A stretch of DNA of 9,000 bases from Methanoregula sp. (GTDB lineage: Archaea > Halobacteriota > Methanomicrobia > Methanomicrobiales > Methanospirillaceae). Every line of letters starts with the position of its first letter. The first letter of the stretch is position 1. Of this stretch, positions 7,036 to 9,000 are shown piece after piece. The stretch spans positions 1 through 9,000 of the forward strand of contig DUHF01000156.1 in NCBI GenBank assembly GCA_013331015.1, in the 5' to 3' direction. Made by a program: the position numbers and the translations under genes. The notes under the pieces are model-generated. The model was not told the DNA's origin and made no database searches. It was given only the letters and a program-made list of their open reading frames with translations.

Positions 7036-7473
7036 ATGAAACAGATCCTCATCCTCCTGGTTGTTGCACTCCTGCTGGCAACCTGCGGGTGCACCCAGCC
7101 AGCAGCGGACGTGACGCAGGCACCGGTTCCCGCGACCGATACCGTTTCCCCAACAATTCCCCCGGCAACGGCCATGCCTACCCGGGAACCGACCGCCTCG
7201 GTGAGCGACAATACCATAACCATCAAAAAGGAAGGGTTCATCCCGTCAACGATAACCGTGAAGCGGGGATCAACAGTCCGGTGGGTGAACCTGGACTCAA
7301 CCGATGATCCGGCCCTCTACAACCCCACCCACCGCATCAAAATCATCGGCGTTTACACAGGACAGACCCTATCCCCCGGTGAGGGGTGGAGCTGGGTCTT
7401 TCCCAATACCGGGGTCTATGCGTACGAGGATCTGATTCACACGGACCTGCAGGGGACCGTTATCGTGGAGTGA
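7036..7473 (+). CDS. Cupredoxin-fold lipoprotein with Cys-to-Asp and Met-to-Leu at the copper site
   Basis: A 145-aa exported protein. Residues 1-17 form a signal peptide (MKQILILLVVALLLATC) with cysteines at 17 and 19 that could be lipid-anchored. Residues 20-57 are a Pro/Thr/Ala-rich linker typical of cell-surface archaeal lipoproteins, and 58-145 a cupredoxin domain: VRWVNLD (81-87), NPTHRI (96-101), LSPGEGWSWVFPNTGVYAY (112-130), EDLIHTDLQGTVIVE (131-145). Aligned by eye to amicyanin-like proteins (C-x2-H-x2-M), the ligands are His99, Asp132 in place of Cys, His135 and Leu138 in place of Met. A classical blue copper site is therefore absent. It could bind copper differently, bind another metal or be structural. 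The next gene starts 4 nt after the stop, so the pair is almost certainly one operon. Confidence 0.85.
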   Translation: MKQILILLVVALLLATCGCTQPAADVTQAPVPATDTVSPTIPPATAMPTREPTASVSDNTITIKKEGFIPSTITVKRGSTVRWVNLDSTDDPALYNPTHRIKIIGVYTGQTLSPGEGWSWVFPNTGVYAYEDLIHTDLQGTVIVE

Positions 7474-7477
7474 TCGT

Positions 7478-7696
7478 ATGGTTGGACAGATAGCCTATAC
7501 CCTTATCTTTGGCAAACCCGTTATCGTCTACCTCGGTATCCTGACCCTTGCCCTGCTGCTGCTCACCGCTGCAATACCCGTCCTGAACCGGAACGGAATC
7601 CGGACAATTCCGCTTGCGTGGCACCCCCGGTGTGCCATAGCAACGATCTGCCTTGCGCTGTTCCATGGAATGCTGGGCATCCTTGCCTACAGTTAA
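7478..7696 (+). CDS. Small two-helix membrane protein with H-x13-H (possible haem-binding)
   Basis: A 72-aa protein with two hydrophobic segments (about 14-35 and 49-70) joined by a basic loop LNRNGIRTIPLAW. The second helix carries His49 and His63, 14 positions apart, so both face the same side near opposite membrane faces. This is the spacing of the haem-ligand pair in cytochrome b and ferric-reductase-like helices, and the pattern 'GK..YLG...L..TAA.P..R..H......LALFHG.LG' resembles part of a ferric-reductase-like domain. One such helix cannot ligate haem alone, so dimerisation or a partner would be needed. The ATG at 7478 has a strong ribosome binding site (GGAGTGA, 7467-7473, overlapping the upstream stop codon), indicating coupling to the cupredoxin lipoprotein. 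Function is inferred, not established. Confidence 0.8.
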   Translation: MVGQIAYTLIFGKPVIVYLGILTLALLLLTAAIPVLNRNGIRTIPLAWHPRCAIATICLALFHGMLGILAYS

Positions 7697-7722
7697 CTGA
7701 GGAAAAGAAGAGAAAGGTGTTA

Positions 7723-7926
7723 TCAGAGTCCGACCATGCGAAGGATCGTGCCGACAAGGATGCCGAACATCGAAGTGGATGCCGAGAGCATCCCGAGCAG
7801 GATATACCCGACAACGGCCCCGATCTTGAGCGGCATATAGGTCCGGTTCAGGTTCAGCCGCCGTATGGCGCGAAAGGACTTCGCATCCGGTGAAATGGGT
7901 GGTTTGTTTTGTTTGATACGGAACAT
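7723..7926 (-). CDS. Hypothetical small membrane protein (67 aa)
   Basis: I do not recognise this protein. It has a polar, strongly basic N-terminal half (K5, K8, K16, R19, R22, R23, R28, K34) followed by one hydrophobic stretch (about 35-63, IGAVVGYILLGMLSASTSMF onward) long enough for one helix or a tight hairpin. Codon use matches the neighbouring real genes (many GGC/ATC/CTC third-position C), which argues for a real gene. It is convergent with the two-helix protein, with only 26 bp between stops, and its own downstream sequence on the minus strand is pyrimidine-rich. A positive-inside N-terminus would stay cytoplasmic. The start ATG at 7926 has no clear ribosome binding site. Confidence 0.7.
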   Translation of the reverse strand: MFRIKQNKPPISPDAKSFRAIRRLNLNRTYMPLKIGAVVGYILLGMLSASTSMFGILVGTILRMVGL

Positions 7927-8010
7927 GCTGGCTCAACCCCAAACTAATCTGGTACGCGCAGGTCCATTGGAGGATTTTGCGTACCTTATACCATATACTA
8001 TGGATATGAT

Positions 8011-8020
8011 CTATTTATTT
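8011..8020 (-). promoter_or_regulatory. Possible TATA box for the 67-aa membrane protein gene
   Basis: AAATAAATAG on the minus strand lies in an AT-rich block upstream of the gene. It would place transcription start near 7990 and give a leader of about 60 nt. A second AT element, GTATAAGG near 7990-7983, is an alternative. Confidence 0.3.
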
Positions 8021-8075
8021 TTTGTTAAACGAGCAAAATGGAAATTCGTGGTTTAAATCAATTATTTTGGCTTAA

Positions 8076-8136
8076 TCGCAAGGAAAATCCCGTATTTTCC
8101 CACTCTTGCGACGACACGGTAAATCCGGGGGAAAAT
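8076..8136. other. Structured intergenic element with two competing hairpins
   Basis: Arms TCGCAAG (8076-8082) and GAAAAT (8083-8088) pair with ATTTTC (8094-8099) and CTTGCGA (8105-8111), giving 13 bp interrupted by a 5-nt bulge. The middle strand ATTTTCCC (8094-8101) can alternatively pair over 8 bp with GGGAAAAT at 8129-8136. The two folds are mutually exclusive. It lies between the 3' end of tRNA-Ser and the 67-aa gene, both on the minus strand. A further small hairpin CGGAG-AAA-CTCCG sits at 8158-8170. No known RNA family was recognised. Confidence 0.45.
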
Positions 8137-8189
8137 GGCAGGGATCCGGAAGAATCGCGGAGAAACTCCGAAGAGATTGCAGGATAGAA

Positions 8190-8274
8190 CGCCGAGGGGG
8201 AGAGTTGAACTCCCGAGGCGCGAAGCGCCAGTAGCTTTCGAGGCTACCGCCTTTCCGGGCTAGACTACCTCGGC
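8190..8274 (-). tRNA. tRNA-Ser (anticodon CGA)
   Basis: The 85-nt minus-strand sequence folds as a class II tRNA. The acceptor stem GCCGAGG/CCTCGGC is perfect with discriminator G (8190); the D stem is GTC/GGC; the anticodon stem GTAGC/GCTAC encloses CTCGAAA, giving anticodon CGA for UCG codons. The variable arm GGCGC-TTC-GCGCC identifies serine, and the T arm is GGGAG-TTCAACT-CTCCC. CCA is not encoded, as is common in archaea. No intron is present in the anticodon loop. Confidence 0.96.
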
Positions 8275-8287
8275 AATAGTGCCTTTG

Positions 8288-8299
8288 TATTTTTTAATT
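8288..8299 (-). promoter_or_regulatory. AT-rich promoter element of tRNA-Ser
   Basis: On the minus strand AATTAAAAAATA lies 14-25 bases before the mature 5' end of the tRNA, with a second AT run (TTTTTAGA) slightly further upstream. One of these is the likely TATA box; the spacing fits a start at or just before the mature 5' end. Confidence 0.4.
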
Positions 8300-8399
8300 G
8301 CTTGCTCTAAAAAGTTATCTGACCGCCTCTTTGCATAAGCGGGATGCCGGTTTATTCACCCTGGCGAGGGGTGTTTTTTTAAACAATTGGAATGGTACG

Positions 8400-8405
8400 A
8401 AAAAA
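8400..8405 (-). terminator. Oligo-T terminator of the thermosome gene
   Basis: A run of six T on the minus strand, 23 nt after the thermosome stop codon, preceded by a GC-rich stretch without a strong stem. This is the usual form of an archaeal termination signal. Confidence 0.45.
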
Positions 8406-8427
8406 TGGGATGCGTGTCGGAGGTGAT

Positions 8428-9000
8428 TTACATCCCGGGCGGTGCGCCCCTGCCACCCTGCTGGGTGATCATCATGTCATCAACGCGGATGAGCATGACG
8501 GCGGTCTCAGATGCGCTCTGGATTGACTGGCGCTTGGACCGCAGGGGTTCGATAACGCCCTCTGCGAGCATATCAACGACCTTGCCCTCGTACACGTTCA
8601 GGCCTGCATTCTTCTTGCCTTTTGAGTGGACGTTCTTGAGTTCGACCAGTTTGTCGATCGGGTTGTAGCCCGAGTTCTCGGCAAGGGTGCGGGGGATCGA
8701 TTCGAATGCTGCTGCATAGGCTTCAAGGGCGATCTGGACCCGGCCGCCCACGGTCTGGGCATAGTCGCGGATCTTCATGAGAAGCTCGGTCTCGACTGCG
8801 CCGCCACCGACAACATAGGTGCCGTCTTCTATGGCATCCATGACCACGCGGGTCCCGTCAACCACGGCACGTTCGAGTTCTTCGAGGAGGTAGTCGCTGG
8901 TTCCCCGGAGGAGGATGGTGGTGGTCTTGGGGTTCTTGCACCCGGAGATCCGGGTCACATTACCCTCGGTGTCTTCCTCAACAAGGTCTGCGGTACCAAG
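8428..9000 (-). CDS. Thermosome subunit (group II chaperonin), C-terminal part
   Basis: The last 190 residues of a chaperonin subunit that assembles into a double ring and folds proteins with ATP in the cytoplasm; the 5' end lies outside the window. The fragment covers the end of the apical/intermediate domain and the C-terminal equatorial domain. Family marks are CKNPKTTTILLRGTSDYLLE (fragment 21-40), ERAVVDGTRVVMDAIEDG (43-60), the nucleotide-site GGGAVETELL (65-74), GYNPIDKLVEL (111-121), GLNVYEGKVVDML (133-145) and SETAVMLIRVDDMM (164-177). Archaeal subunits are about 540-560 aa. The tail ends QQGGRGAPPGM, without the GGM repeats often seen. Many archaeal subunits read RGGT where this reads RGT, a one-residue difference that may mark a divergent paralogue. 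The stop is followed by an oligo-T signal and then tRNA-Ser on the same strand. Confidence 0.96.
   Translation of the reverse strand, partial: LGTADLVEEDTEGNVTRISGCKNPKTTTILLRGTSDYLLEELERAVVDGTRVVMDAIEDGTYVVGGGAVETELLMKIRDYAQTVGGRVQIALEAYAAAFESIPRTLAENSGYNPIDKLVELKNVHSKGKKNAGLNVYEGKVVDMLAEGVIEPLRSKRQSIQSASETAVMLIRVDDMMITQQGGRGAPPGM

Noticed and set aside
8387..8668. Plus-strand frame with a perfect GGAGGTGAT at 8419-8427
   Set aside because: The Shine-Dalgarno-like match is not followed by a start codon at proper distance, and the frame is antisense to the thermosome gene.
1..9000. CRISPR arrays, insertion sequences or transposases
   Set aside because: No regularly spaced direct repeats and no transposase-like frame were found; repeats in 1.4-2.8 kb are irregular hairpins.

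Overview
The window looks like the chromosome of a methanogenic archaeon, most likely of the order Methanomicrobiales (relatives of Methanoregula or Methanosphaerula). The reasons are a group II chaperonin (thermosome), a tRNA-Ser with a long variable arm and no encoded CCA, an archaeal Lhr-type helicase, a 41-residue accessory protein in front of a sodium/solute symporter, AT-rich TATA-like promoters and oligo-T ends. The genus is inference; no sequence search was possible.

Layout from left to right. 1-993 (minus) is the first 331 codons of an SLC13/DASS-type anion transporter that runs off the left edge. 1114-1446 (minus) is a pterin-4a-carbinolamine dehydratase-like protein whose catalytic histidines are partly replaced. 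1447-2821 is about 1.4 kb without a credible gene, rich in perfect hairpins, C/G homopolymer tracts and repeated TGACCCCCC motifs, with an orphan terminator-like hairpin. 2822-4508 (minus) is a two-gene unit: a 41-aa one-helix protein overlapping a 523-aa sodium/solute symporter by 11 bp. A divergent AT-rich promoter region leads to a 717-aa Lhr-family helicase on the plus strand (4790-6943).

7036-7696 (plus) is a compact two-gene cassette: a cupredoxin-fold lipoprotein followed, with a strong ribosome binding site, by a 72-aa two-helix membrane protein carrying an H-x13-H pair like that of ferric-reductase/cytochrome b-type haem helices. A convergent 67-aa membrane protein of unknown function follows (7723-7926, minus). 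8190-8274 (minus) is tRNA-Ser(CGA), and 8428-9000 (minus) is the C-terminal 190 residues of a thermosome subunit.

The most interesting item is the 7036-7696 cassette. Aligned by eye to amicyanin-like cupredoxins, the lipoprotein keeps both histidines but has Asp where the copper-binding Cys belongs and Leu where the axial Met belongs. That is the combination engineered in azurin to make 'type zero' copper. Paired with a putative haem-binding mini-membrane protein, it could be a small undescribed metal or electron-transfer module. This is a hypothesis from motif reading only.
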